In this document: positions 33,141 to 45,267 of the stretch, piece by piece
Numbering within the stretch: position 1 is the stretch's first letter
Layout: each line of letters opens with the position of its first letter
Assembly: GCF_037975245.1 (NCBI RefSeq)
Contig: NC_092567.1
Span: 9,492,714-9,556,713, forward strand
Reading direction: 5' to 3'
DNA length: 64,000 bases
Source of the DNA: Apostichopus japonicus
Taxonomy: Eukaryota > Echinodermata > Holothuroidea > Aspidochirotida > Stichopodidae
Notes under the pieces: model-generated
The model's input: the letters and a program-made list of their open reading frames with translations, nothing else
Database searches by the model: none
What the model was told of the DNA's origin: nothing
Translations under genes and position numbers: made by a program

Positions 33141-33320
33141 ACTGTACATGTGCTCAGAATTTTCCCAGGTACCCTGCCAAACAACTGTACGCTCATCCCC
33201 TGTCTAACACCTGTTTGTTAACATTTTTGGCACATTTCCAAGAAACGTTTCATGGAGTATTCCCCATGATACACGAGGCACAGTTCATACACGCAGCACA
33301 AGATATCAAGCTATGGCCAT

Positions 33321-34960
33321 TAGGGCTGTGAGTTTTCGTTTAAAGACCTAAACGTTTAAACGGCCGATTTTTCGTTCGTTTAAACGTTTAAACGTTCGCG
33401 AAAATCGCGAGAAAACGCCGAGCATAAAGGCGTGGGGTCCAGGGGACCGCCCTAGGGCCCTGGTGGGGCGAAGACCCCGGAAAAGGAAAGGAATTTTTTG
33501 CGTGTCTGGCGATAAAAAAAATTCGCAGTTGAGGATGCAAAATACTGACAACTTTTTGAATTTAAATTGTCACGAAGCTGATGAAAATTTTTAAATGACA
33601 AGTTAGAGTAGCTGTATTATGTTATAAAATGAAAAGAGATTTAATCTGTTTTACAATCTTTAAAAAGTTTAACTTACAGAACCTCCGATATTATGAAACA
33701 AAAAACGTTCGGCAAAGCCCCGTTTCTAGAATGCCTAACAATGAATAGCGCGCACTAAACATACATCAGTTTACAACTGCAGTACGGTTTAACCTAACTT
33801 AAATACTACGGTAGGATACTGTATATGTGCTCAGAATTTTCCCAGGTAAAAACTGCGCGCTCATCCCCTGTCTAACACCTGCTTGTTAACATTTTTGGCA
33901 CGTTTCCAAGAAACGTTTCATGGAGTATTCCCCATGATGCACGAGGCACAGTTAATACACGCAGCACAAGAAATCAAGCTATGGTCATCTTTATGAAAGT
34001 AAACCTTGTAATAAAATATGTTTTAGGCCACACGGCATGATTAACTAATGCTTAACATTATTTCCATGTTCTTGTAGAAAACGTCAAGTTCGCAAAATAC
34101 AATTGGTTGTGTTTTTGTAGTTACGTGAGATCCGTAACAGACGAGTTGGTTAGGCTATTTGCTATACACTTAACTATGGTAGGACATTATTTTTTCCGTA
34201 TTTTTGGAAATTCTAGAAAATACTTTCTTTTCCCCCCGCTTAACACCAGATGTGGTCTTACGGTTAATTCATAAATGGGTGTACTAGAGCCTTGTATACA
34301 TGACATTAGTTGCATTTAGCACGATTTGCCAGTTTCGCGTGAATTTTTCAAAAGTGTTTTGCTGGATCTTTCGTAAAATTTGAAAGGTGTACCAACTTAC
34401 TTTTCGTACACAATTGGTAATTTCTCTACTGATTTTCAGAGTTTTTTTTACGATCTCCAATCGATACATTTCCTTTGATCATGTATTTGAACAACTATTA
34501 CCAAGTCGAGTATTCGACCCGGTATTTTCTGGTCGGAGAGTTCAACGTGATGGACAGGGATTGTAATCATTTCGATCGAACATGCATTGACTGGATTATC
34601 TGCGCCGCCGCTGTCGGCTCGATATAAAGTACACTTGTGCCGCGAATCAGGAAGTTTTCACAAAAGGATAACAGCGTTCAAGTTTAAGCCATTCATATCG
34701 CCGGATACATCGGGGGGGGGGGTGGAGTTGGTGGACAAAAGTAGGATTACGTTCGCGGTTTATGATTCGACTGATCGTAAGTTGTGTTGTTATTTCGCGT
34801 AGTAGACAAAATAAACATGGGAATGGATACGCGATTTTTGCCAATAATTTAATTTTCAGTTGATATCATAGTTTCGTTTAAACGTTCATAAGGTTTTATT
34901 AAACGTTTAAACGATGTTTCGTTCGTTTACACGTTTAAACGTGTAAACGGCACAGCACTA
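33321..34960. mobile_element. hAT-like element (inner), 1640 bp, nested in the outer element
   Basis: Starts TAGGGCTGTG and ends CACAGCACTA, i.e. inverted TAGKGCTGTG termini. Both sides carry the exact 8-bp duplication ATGGCCAT (33313-33320 and 34961-34968). Subterminal regions hold multiple CGTTTAAACG palindromes. Its interior 33815-34680 is a copy of the outer element's own sequence on either side (33139-33312 and 34969-35660). No transposase ORF. Confidence 0.92.
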
Positions 34961-35798
34961 ATGGCCATCTTTATGAAAGTAAACCTTGTAATAAAATATG
35001 TTTTAGGCCACACGGCATGATTAACCAATGCTTAAAATTATTTCCATGTTCTTGTAGAAAACGTCAAGTTCGCAAAATACAATTAGTTATGTTTTTGTAG
35101 TTACGTGAGATCCGTAACAGACGAGGAGGTTAGGCTATTTGCTATACACTTAACTATGGTAGGACATTATTTTTTCCGTATTTTTGGAAATTCTAGAAAA
35201 TAATTTCTTTTCCCCCCGCTTAACACCAGATGTGGTCTTACGGTTTATTCATAAATGGGTGTACTAGAGCCTTGTTTACATGACATTAGTTGCATGTAGA
35301 ACGATATGCCAGTTTTGCGTGAATTTTTCGAAAGTGTTTTGCTAGATCTTTCGTAAAATTTGAAAGGACCGAACTTACTTTTCGTACACAATTGGTAATT
35401 TCTCTACTGATTTTCAGAGTTTTTTTTACGATCTCCAGTCGATACATTTCCTTTGATCATGTATTTGAATAACTAATACCAAGTCGAGTATTCGACCTGG
35501 TATTGTCTGCTTGGAGAGTTCAACGTGATGGACAGGGATTGTAATTATTTCGATCGAACATGCATTGACTGGATTATCTGCGCCGCCGCTGTCGGCTCGA
35601 TATAAAGTACACTTGTGCCGCGAATCAGGAAGTTTTCACAAAAGGATAACAGCGTTCAGGTCATTGTGCTGTGCTTACCGATTCATGAATTGTGCTTACC
35701 AACTGAGAAATCTTGGCTCATGTTGGTAAGCACATTTCATCAAAAAATGAAAAAATGCTTACCAACTTTTTTTGCCAAATTCCCACCCTGGATGACAT

Positions 35799-37706
35799 TA
35801 AACAACATCATCCTCTATAATAGTTTAATTGATTAGTTATTAAACACAGTAATAAGACTTGACACTCTTACTGTACAGTAGGTGCCATTTCACTATAAAC
35901 CACATTTCAACTAGCTCAAGATCTGTATATTGTGCACATGTACATAATTTATGATAATATTACCATACAGGGAATGGGTTCAGCTTACGATGTCAAGGCT
36001 CAAATTGAACAGTCGTCCGATCATGTCTAACAACATAAAACTCTGCTTAGGTTGTCCCACAGACGACTAGCTTATTTGCAGTAAGTGTTCGACACTTCGA
36101 ACAAAACTCAGAAAATCCATATTCTTTAAAATAAAGATCTGCCCCCAAAAATTGATAGTAACTTGTATCATCCTCCATTCATACTAAAAACAAATTAGGA
36201 AATAAATCACATTTTGCAACACTCTGTAATGAGGGGAAATCCTACATTTTAGCTGTATGCACACCCCTTCACATCGCCAACTTGCAAAATTTTAGCAAGA
36301 ACTTGTTATTAGTAAGGACAGAAAGTGCATACTTTACATACAGTATGCATCAGTAATGGTTACATATACTTCATACTACAGACCCTGGTGGCCGCGACCA
36401 CATTTGCTTTCTACCTCACAGCCGCACGCACAAGAAAATGCTGAAGTACAATGTGTATGCAATATTATACTGTGCATGTGGGCATAATCAAGTAACATGG
36501 CAAAGCTTGTTCGACTTTGAGTATCGTATCATATCAGTTTCCACTAGTACTCCTGTAGCCGTGTATACTGTAGATCTAGACTCAAAAGCAATGTGTAACT
36601 AACTGCTAGTGTTACCGTTATTTGGAAGTCATTCTGTGCGGTCTAATGTAACCGTAACTAAGTAAGTTAGGCTACTACTGTACAGTACTACCCTGTGACT
36701 AGTACTGTGATGTCATTAGTGATACTGTACTTTTACCAGCATTGGACCTAGGCTAGCAAATTAAATAGTCTTGTTTTGCAAATACCTTCCAGAAAGTTAT
36801 CACTTTTTACATATTTCTAATTTTGAACTGTTCCGGCACCATGTGCGGTAAGCTCAATTAATTGACTTATGTTAAATTCACAGACAGGAAGCATAGGCTT
36901 TTAAGCCTATGTTAAGGTTTCGTATGATTTTCATTCGCAAACTGTATGCTACAGCAGCCTACGCCTAAGCATTCGTTGCGCCAGGCGCTCCTTACGACTC
37001 AAGATATCAAATTTAACCTAAATCATTTGAGTAAGGATTTCCTCTTTTCCAAAAGAAATATTTAGATCCTTACGAAAAAAATCCTTTTCTCGGGGACTTC
37101 TTACCGTGCTTTCGGGGTAATTTGATTATGTGTTGTGAGCTAGTTTCGACTTCGGATCGGATCCATAGAAAGTTTATATGATTCCAACGTTGTGATGTAC
37201 CCTGATTAGCAGATCGATAGATTCGTCGTTTCAAATGATATGTTGATCACGTGACAAACCTTGTGCGCTTTGATTGGATTTCAATAATGGTCTTTTAACG
37301 CAGATAGATTCAAAGTTAAACCGCGAGATTACGTGATTACACACAAAAAGTATGTTATTTAATTCGCAAAAAGAATATTTCATATTCCTTTTGTTATGGT
37401 CTGAGTCTCTCCCTGTCATTACAGTGACCTAGAATGGAATTTCAATTGATTGCGATCAATCAATATGCCTTCGACATTTTCATAACGGTCCATGCACTGA
37501 CAGGAACCTCAGTGAATCCGAAGTTGAACCTGCAGAGAATATTTTTACGGGCAGGGACTAATTAAGGCAACCCAAGGACGAGGGCGAAACCACATATACT
37601 TCTTGGGGGGGGGGAGTAGCCCCACCCCACCCTCATCAGCAAACAAATATTACAGCAAAAAATCCTCGTGAACAGCACATAACATGCAACGTCTATTTGC
37701 GGTACA
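35799..37706. other. Intergenic, no gene recognised
   Basis: Short ORFs only. TCACGTGA, an E-box palindrome, occurs near 37246, and the 36.9-37.5 kb stretch is more CpG-rich than its surroundings, but no transcript can be supported. Confidence 0.45.
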
Positions 37707-38091
37707 CAGGCGCGTATCCAAGGGGAGGGGTGGGGCGAGGGGGAGGGTGGGGGGATCGCCACCGGGTAAGAAAAAGAGGAGTGGAAATAAAGAGAAGAAA
37801 AAAAGGGAAACAGAGGGTGAAAGAAAGAGGAGGAAGGAGAGGAAGGAAGTAAAAAGAAATAGAAGAAAGAGAGAAGAAGGAGAAAAGGAGGGAATAGACG
37901 AAGAGAATAGACGACACCGGGAAGAGAAAAGAGAAAGAGGAACAGTGACATAATTGCAGCGCTGATCCCTATTATGTACTCAGGGTAGCCAGTGACGGAT
38001 CGAGGATATCGGAAGGGGCGTGCGCCTCACCCTTCCCTTTACACCGACAACTCCATTTTTGAGGTTTTCCATTTTTCCTCTACCACTGATG

Positions 38092-38093
<2 letters not shown>

Positions 38094-38172
<79 letters not shown>
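38094..38172. repeat. (TA)n microsatellite
   Basis: About 35 uninterrupted TA dinucleotides, inside transposon copy 1. Confidence 0.99.
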
Positions 38173-38173
<1 letters not shown>

Positions 38174-38304
38174 CAAGGCTATGAAACCAGCTGTGGCTGG
38201 TCTCGAACTTGACCGAGTCGTCGGGAACCAGGATCTATATGCGAACTGCACTAGACCTATGTTATACACTCCGACCTGACTGCTAATTGTTTCCCCAAAC
38301 CTAC

Positions 38305-40495
38305 CAGGTGCGTATCCAGGGGGGGGGCGTTGGGGGCGCGCGCCCCCCGGGTAAGAAAAAGAGGAGAGAAAAAAAAAAGAGAAGAAAAAAGGAAAAAAAG
38401 AGGGGAAAAAAGAGGAGGAGGAGAGGAAGGAAGGGAAAAGAAAAAGAAGAAAGAGAGAAAAAGGAGAAAAGGAGGGAGTAAAAGAAAAACGCGAAGACAC
38501 CGGGAAACAGTGACATCATTACAGCGCTGAAGGGTAGCCAGTGACGGATCAATGATTTCGTAAAAGTTTGACTCACGCTACCCCTTACACCGACAACTCC
38601 ATTTTTTTGACGTTTCCATTTTCCTCTCTCACTAATGATCTATAAATATACTATATATGGTCTATCATAACGCGTGTGTAGAATTGTGCTATGAAACCAA
38701 CTGTGGCTGGTCTCGAACTCGACCGTGTCGTCGGGGAACATGACACATTTTGGGATGGGGGCGACCGCCCGCCCCCCCATTCAGCATTTTTTTAAATGAT
38801 ATCGCTAAGTAATTTCAAAATAGAAAGTGCTTAGATGCAATTTACAAGGCCTGGGAAGTGTCATTTCCAGCAATCTGGGAGGCATTTTCGGCCAAAATTT
38901 GCTTGTACGCTTCGCGCTAACAAATGGTCCTGGGTAGTGCCATTTCCAGCGATCTGGGAGGCATTTTCGGCCAAAATTTTCTTGTACGCTTCGCGCCAAC
39001 ATATGGTGGCGCTACGCTTAGATAATTTGCCTACAGCCTTCACCCCTCCCTTGGCAAATTCCTCGCTACGCGCGTGTTCGAATTTGTAACGCAAACAGCA
39101 GATATCACATCATATCAGTGAGCATGAAAATGGCGTTCCAGGATGAAAAGCCTCAAAACTGTCCGACCTGCCTGAAAAAATAACCAAAATTGTTCGCGCG
39201 CTTCGCACGCGTTCAACGTGTTAATGTCAATATCATATAAGCAAGCATCGGTTATTACATCGCATGCCATCATGTACCGTACGGTCCGTTAAAATTGCGC
39301 AGTATACCGCGGGATGCTAATGTAAACAACGACATGTCTCATGTAGATGTATAAAAAACATGGAGGTCCAATTATGTCAAAACTCTCTTTTACATTTGTA
39401 ATGGCGAATTATGGGCTGCACCCCCACCGCGCAGTGGCGGAGCGTCCATACGGTCAGGGGGGCGGATGCCCCCCCCCCCCTGACGGACTCAAATGAACTG
39501 CTGGCGCCTTTTTCAGCTCTTTACCACTTTTTACTTATTCTAGATTATTAACTTTTTTATTGCGCTCTCATCTACTTATTGACATTTGTCACATTTTGTT
39601 GGTGTAATTTGGCGATGACACCTTATTCTTCGTTTATCTGCAGGCCCGGAAAGGGTCATTTCCGGCGATCTAGGGAGTATCTTTACTCAAAAATTTTCTG
39701 TACGCTACGCGCCAACCAGTGGTGGCGCTCCGCTTAGATAGTGTCGAAAGCGCCCCTACAGACCATTCTCGCCCCTCCTGACCAATAGCCCTAGCTCCGC
39801 CACTGCCGCCGCGCCTCCTACGCCTATGTGTGTAGTGTTCGGTTTTCGGAAATATCTGCTATTTTTTCATTTCCTTCAACCAAGTTTTATAATAGCCGTT
39901 ATAAGAGGTTTTATTATTTGTACATGCACCAATAAATTAACTGTGTCTGAATTTTCGAAAATTTCTGACCAACATTCTGCATCACACTTCCCTCTACTCG
40001 TGCAATTTTGACCGGTCTGTTCGGGGTTGAAGGAAGTTTTTCTATATTGGTCGTCCATAGATGACATTTTTTACAACATTATGGGTGTGTTTTCAAGTGA
40101 GTTTATTCACGAGAAATGTGAATTTTCAAATTCTAAACAAATACGGGGCTTAAAACCTTGAAAAGTGGGGTTGACGGGTATTGTGGGCCGCGACGTAGAA
40201 TCACCTACAAAAGCAAAGACCCACAGGAGATGCGATCAGGTCGAACATGATGTGTGCCGGGTTGACAATCTTCAAAAAGGTTATGGATGGGAAAAAACTA
40301 TTAGGAAATACTTGGTTCTCAGGCAAAAAGTGTACATCTGGTTGGTCATTTCAAGCCTGAGAAGTGCCGTTTCCGGTGATCTGGGGGGTATCAAAACAAG
40401 AAATTTTCTTGTACGCTGCGCGCCAACCGATGGTGGCGCTCCGCTTAGATAGTAATTCGCGCCCCCCGGGTTTGAAAATCCTGGATACGCGCCTG
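38305..40495. mobile_element. CAGGYGCGTATCCAGG-family element, copy 2 (2191 bp), nested in copy 1
   Basis: Ends CAGGTGCGTATCCAGG and CCTGGATACGCGCCTG. The 5-bp target duplication is CCTAC (38300-38304 and 40496-40500). Copy 3 contains the matching uninterrupted sequence (CTAATTGTTACCCCACCCCT at 41250-41269), i.e. an empty site. Its interior differs from copies 1 and 3 and resembles copy 4. A small element sits inside it at 39432-39805. Confidence 0.93.
39432..39805. mobile_element. 374-bp hAT-like MITE nested in copy 2
   Basis: Ends CAGTGGCGGAGCGTCC and CTAGCTCCGCCACTG share an inverted CAGTGGCGGAGC. Flanks CCACCGCG and CCGCCGCG agree at 7 of 8 positions, consistent with an 8-bp duplication. 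Confidence 0.75.
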
Positions 40496-40793
40496 CCTAC
40501 AGTAACGTTACTCGTACAATTAATGAATCTTAAAATGAATTCCGCATGCGATTGGAGAATTGATCACATCTCCTGTGAGTATCATGTAGTGGATCCAAGG
40601 GCGCATCATGGGCGGGGGTTGGCAGTTCTTGAGATTGTTCCCATCTGCATGAAAACGTGCCCACAACCCTACGCCCCAACCCTCTAATCGGTTCCCGATG
40701 AGTTACGAAACTTAATTAATGACCTTCTCCCGTATTACCAAGACCGTGACAAAATCCGGCAACACACCACTTCATAGATTACTGAAGTGATCG

Positions 40794-42485
40794 CAGGCGC
40801 GTATCCAGGGGGGCGTTGGGGGTGCGCGCACACCGGGTAAGAAAAAGAGGAGAGAAGAAAAGAGAAAAGAAAAGAAGGAAAAAAGAGGGGCCAAAAGAGG
40901 AGAAAGGAAAGGAAGGAAGGGAAAAGAAAAAGAAGAAAGAGAAAAAGAAGAAAAGGAGGGAACCGAAGAAAACATCAAGACACCGGGAAGAGAAAGAGGA
41001 ACAGTCATAATTACAGCGCTGATCCCTATATATACACAGGGTAGCCAGTGATGTAGTGTATCATGACGCGTGTGTGTGTGGACACCTTAAACAATTGGAA
41101 AATTGTGCTATGAAACCAACTATATGGCTGGTCTTGAACTCGACCGAGTCGTCGGGAACCAGGATCTATATGCGAACTGCACTAGACCTATGTCCTTCGA
41201 TGCAACACTGCCATTCAGAGATAAAATGTTATACAACGCGAACTGAATGCTAATTGTTACCCCACCCCTAGTACCGTAACTCATACAATGAATCAAAAAT
41301 AAATTCAGCATGCGATTTGAGAATTGAGCACATTTCCTGTGAATATCATGTAGTGGATCCTAAGGCGTATCATTGCCGGGGGCGGACACACCCATCACTT
41401 CTTGAGATGGTTCCCATCTGCATGAAAACGCGCGCCTCCGATGAGTTACGAAACTTAATTAAAGACCTTCGCCCATAGTACCAAGACCTTGACAAAATCC
41501 GGCAACACACCACTTCATCGATAACAAGTGATCGGGTTGAGTATTGTAAGTGACGTCTAGAGGTCGTGCACTGACCTACTTGGATTGTGACCGCTCCCGA
41601 TTTTGGAATTTCCCAAGATCAGGCCCCGAAAAAAATCCCAAGGACACTGTACTGTATAGATATCTAGCAATATCTAGCAATATCTAGCGATATCTAGCAA
41701 TATCTAGCAATATCTAGGGATGAAAAACCCAAGATCTTCCCTAAACTGAAGGCAAATAGAGAATCGAAGTCTCCAGTGTGTAATGAACTTAAAACTGTGC
41801 GTCTTTCGAAATGAATATAATGTGGGGCATATAAAAGTTATTTATTTCAATCTCATTTCAAATATTCGAATTTGTAAAGCAAACAGCAGATATCAGTGAC
41901 ATCATATCAGTGAACATGAAAATGGCGTTCCAGGATGAACAGCCTCCAAAATGTCTATGTGGGTATATATAGTGTTCGGTTTCGGAAATATCTGGTATTT
42001 TTTTCATTTCCTTCAACGAAGTTTTAAAGTAGCCGTTATAAGAGGTTTTAATATTTGTACACCAATACATGGGCGGGGACAGCGGGACGCGTCCCCACCA
42101 ACTTTTTCAGTGGTGGGGACATGATATACCGTGTCCCCACCAATTTGTCTTGACCAAACGCTGCATTTCAAATTTGAAATGGTATGTGGGCTGCGACGTA
42201 TAGAATCACCTACAAAAGCAATGATCCACAGGAGATGCGAGAGGGTCGAACATGATGTGTGACTGGTGACAATCTTCAGTGTTATGAATGAAAAACAAAT
42301 ATTGGGAAAATACTTGGTTCTCAGGCAAAAGTGAACATCTAGTTGGTCATTGGTCATTGTGCCATTTCCGGTGATCTGGGGGTGTCACCAGAATTTTTTT
42401 TGTACGCTGCGCGCCAACTGATGATGGCGCTCCGCTTAGATAGTAATTCGCGCCCCCGGGTTAGAAAATCCTGGATTCGCCCCTG
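40794..42485. mobile_element. CAGGYGCGTATCCAGG-family element, copy 3 (1692 bp), nested in copy 1
   Basis: Ends CAGGCGCGTATCCAGG and CCTGGATTCGCCCCTG. The target duplication is GATCG (40789-40793 and 42486-42490). The equivalent uninterrupted sequence is inside copy 3 itself at 41530 (GTGATCGGGTTGAG). Contains about six TATCTAGCAA units at 41657-41716. Confidence 0.93.
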
Positions 42486-43526
42486 GATCGGGTTGTGTAT
42501 AGTGATTAGTGACGTCTAAAGGTCGTGCACTGACTATATGGAGTGTCCACTCCCGATTTTGCAATTTACCAAGATCAGCCCCCAAAAATGCCAAGAAATC
42601 TGAAGGACATTGTACTATATGGATATCTAGCAATATCTAGCAATATCTAGGGATGAAAACTTCCCTAAACTGAAGGCAGATAGAGAATCGAAGCCTTCAG
42701 TATGTAATGAAACTGTGCGTTTTCGAAATGAATGTAATGTGGGGCATCGCACAATAAACAGATAAAAGTTAATTATTTCAGTCCCATTTCAATTATTCGA
42801 ATTTGTAAAGCAAGCAGCAGATATCACATCATATCGTGGGCATGAAAATGGAGTTCCCGGATGAACAGCTTCAAACTGTCCATGTGTGTAGAGTTCGGTT
42901 TCGGAAATATCTGGTATTTTTTTCATTTCCTTCAACGAAGTTTTATAGTAGCCGTTATAAGAGGTTTTAATATTTATACACCAATAAATTAACTGTGTCT
43001 GAATTTTCGAAAATTCCCTGACCAACATTCTTCATCATACTTCCCTCTACTAGTCCAAGTTGACCGGTCTGTTAGGGGTTGAAGGAGGTTTCTCTATATT
43101 GGTTGCCCATATATGAAATTTTGTGCAACATTATGGGTAGGCTATGTTTTTAAGTGAATATATTACGAGAAATGTGAATTTTCAAATTCTGAACAAATAA
43201 TGAGCTTAAACCTTGAAAAATGGGGCTGGCGGGTATTGTGGGCCGCGACTTAGAATCGCCTACAAAAGCAATGATCCACAGGAGATGCGATGAGGTCGAA
43301 CATGTTGTGTGATAGGTGACAATCGTCAAAATGGTTAGGGGTGCAAAAAACTATTGGGAAATACTTGGTTCTCAGGCAAACGTTTTCATCTGGTTGGTCA
43401 TTTTCAAGCCCGAGAAGTGCCATCTCCGGCGATCTGGGGGGGGGGGGGTATCAAACCCAGAAATTTATGAAAACTGATGGTGGCGCTCCGCTTAGATAGT
43501 AATTCGCGCCCCCCCCCCCCCCCCGG

Positions 43527-44280
43527 ATTATTTGAGAACGTAGATTTTTTTGCAAAGCCCCATCTTGTCCATTGTCGCATTTACAAAACTGACATTTATT
43601 CTGGGACCCAAACACCACCGGTTTTCTGCCCTCACTTTATGAGAGGTCCTTTGTAAGGCTAAATGTAAACAAATGAATCATACACAGGAAGAACTTTTCA
43701 GTCGGCTTAAACTACGGTAAGTCTTATAACTTAAAGCTCCCGCTGATCGGGCTTTTAGCTAAGATCGTGTGTAATATCTGTTCCCCTTCGAGGGTAGTTG
43801 TGGTACACACCTTACGACGATCACACAGTCACAGCCTCGATGCAAGGGGACATGGGTTGAGAGCGCATCAGTCGTTCGGTTTTCCGTGCCCAGGTTCTTT
43901 CCTGGGTGACTTTTCTTAAAAAGTATTTTACTGCTCCAATATTTTAATAAATTAATTATTCCAGTTTTACTATATGGTAGTGAGGTTTGAAGATCTCGAA
44001 CAAATTGAAGCTTATCACACTAACTTTTGCAAATCGGCGAACTTGGTAGGTGCAAAGATTGTGAGGCTTATTGAAACTATTGCATACTGAGTTAAGATTG
44101 ATTAACAGTAATGACAATAAGCTTGCAGGCAGTATGTTCAATTTCTAAGATTTCTACAAGGTAAAGATATTTACAAATCACAATGGAAAAGCTTGATTAA
44201 GTAACATTATTGTCGGAAACTAGAAATTAGGTCACCCCACCCTACAAAAGTATTGGGGCCCTAAGAGTGATGTCTACTAC
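43527..44280. other. Between elements, nothing recognised
   Basis: No ORF, tandem repeat or element end that I can support. The sequence at 43730-43910 is more GC-rich than its surroundings. Confidence 0.5.
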
Positions 44281-44870
44281 CAGGGGCGGACTGGGTCTTA
44301 AAACCGGCCCGGTCATTTTCCACCTAGACCTTTATTCATTGATATGCTACTTACATAGTGATCGCCGTCCTGGGGGAGGGGTCTAAGGGGAGGGGGTTCC
44401 CCTCCCCATTGAAAGTTTTTTGAAGTTAATATGCAAAATGATGCTATATTTCTCAATTTTGTAGGTTACAATAATCCTTTGAATATGACCCAAATATAAT
44501 TTTCCAGAAGCAACACTTGATTAAACTGAGGAAAGATAAAAACGTAAACAAATATATACAAAAATATATGTTTTAGACTGGATTTTATTTAGTTTTTCAA
44601 GCATTTTGTGGTAACATGCTTGAAAAAAAATGGAAAAAAAACTAAATAAAATCCATTAGCACGGACGGGTTGCCAATAGCACGTTCTTTTGTTACGAACT
44701 AACAGACTAACTAACATGAGCTGATTCCCACAGTTAAAAATATATTTCTACACAGCCCGTCTGTATTTTATTAACTACTGTGAAAATGGGCTGTAATTTT
44801 TACCAGGTTCCCCAGCCCACCGGCCCACCGGCCCACCGGCCCAAATGCCCGTGTGGCCAGTCCGCCACTG
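44281..44870. mobile_element. 590-bp inverted-repeat MITE
   Basis: Ends CAGGGGCGGACTGG and CCAGTCCGCCACTG are inverted (one mismatch). No target duplication found (CTACTAC against CCCGTAA). The interior 44343-44610 recurs at 54019-54253. GGCCCACC is tandemly repeated just inside the right end. Confidence 0.72.
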
Positions 44871-45267
44871 CCCGTAAGTAATGTTCGACGCCATGTGTAA
44901 CCCATGCTGAAATTTACTCCGCAATTCCATAGTATATTATTATCGTATGGAAATATGATGCGCGGGAGTTATCTACTATATATAAAATACCAAAACCCAC
45001 ACCATTTGCTTTTCACTGCATACGCTTTCGTCAGTTGTGTATTCACACGAGGTTATGATACGTCTTATATATAGACATGTTGACAAGTACGTAGGGACTA
45101 TAAGTATATCAGCTGCTGATATACAATTTGCTGGGGTTTTTTTTCCAACTCTGCGAAAGTATTGAAGTCATGACCAGTTCCCTAGGGTGGTACTAAGTAC
45201 CTGTATCCATGTCTGATTTCGGAAACGAGCAATTTTATGAGCAGAAGAAGTGGCCATGAATGATACA

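Larger units (their letters stand above)
32775..35790. mobile_element. hAT-like element (outer) with 8-bp target duplication, interrupted by a second element
   Basis: The left end CAGGGTGGGAATTT (32775) and the right end AAATTCCCACCCTG (to 35790) are inverted repeats. Both are flanked by the exact 8-bp duplication GATGACAT (32767-32774 and 35791-35798). Removing the nested element at 33321-34960 and one target copy leaves about 1.37 kb. No transposase is recognisable, so it is nonautonomous. An 8-bp duplication is the hAT signature. Confidence 0.9.
37707..43526. mobile_element. CAGGYGCGTATCCAGG-family element, copy 1, carrying two sister copies
   Basis: The left end CAGGCGCGTATCCAAGG is preceded by GTACA. 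The right end stops in a run of C at about 43526 and has lost its terminal ~20 bases, so its own target duplication cannot be checked. Copies 2 (38305-40495) and 3 (40794-42485) are inserted in it; without them it is about 1.9 kb, similar to the other copies. It contains a GA-rich tract, a (TA)n run and the TGTACGCT...CGCTTAGATAGT module near its right end. No protein-coding region recognised. Confidence 0.82.

Noticed and set aside
37562-38576. ORFs in purine/pyrimidine tracts (Lys/Arg/Glu-rich on plus, Phe/Ser/Leu-rich on minus)
   Set aside because: Low-complexity by-products of the GA-rich tract of a transposon. Similar ORFs recur in the other copies (40772-41010, 45168-45607).
44281-44870. 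8-bp or 5-bp target duplication for the 590-bp MITE
   Set aside because: Flanks CTACTAC and CCCGTAA do not match at any length, so only the inverted ends support the element.
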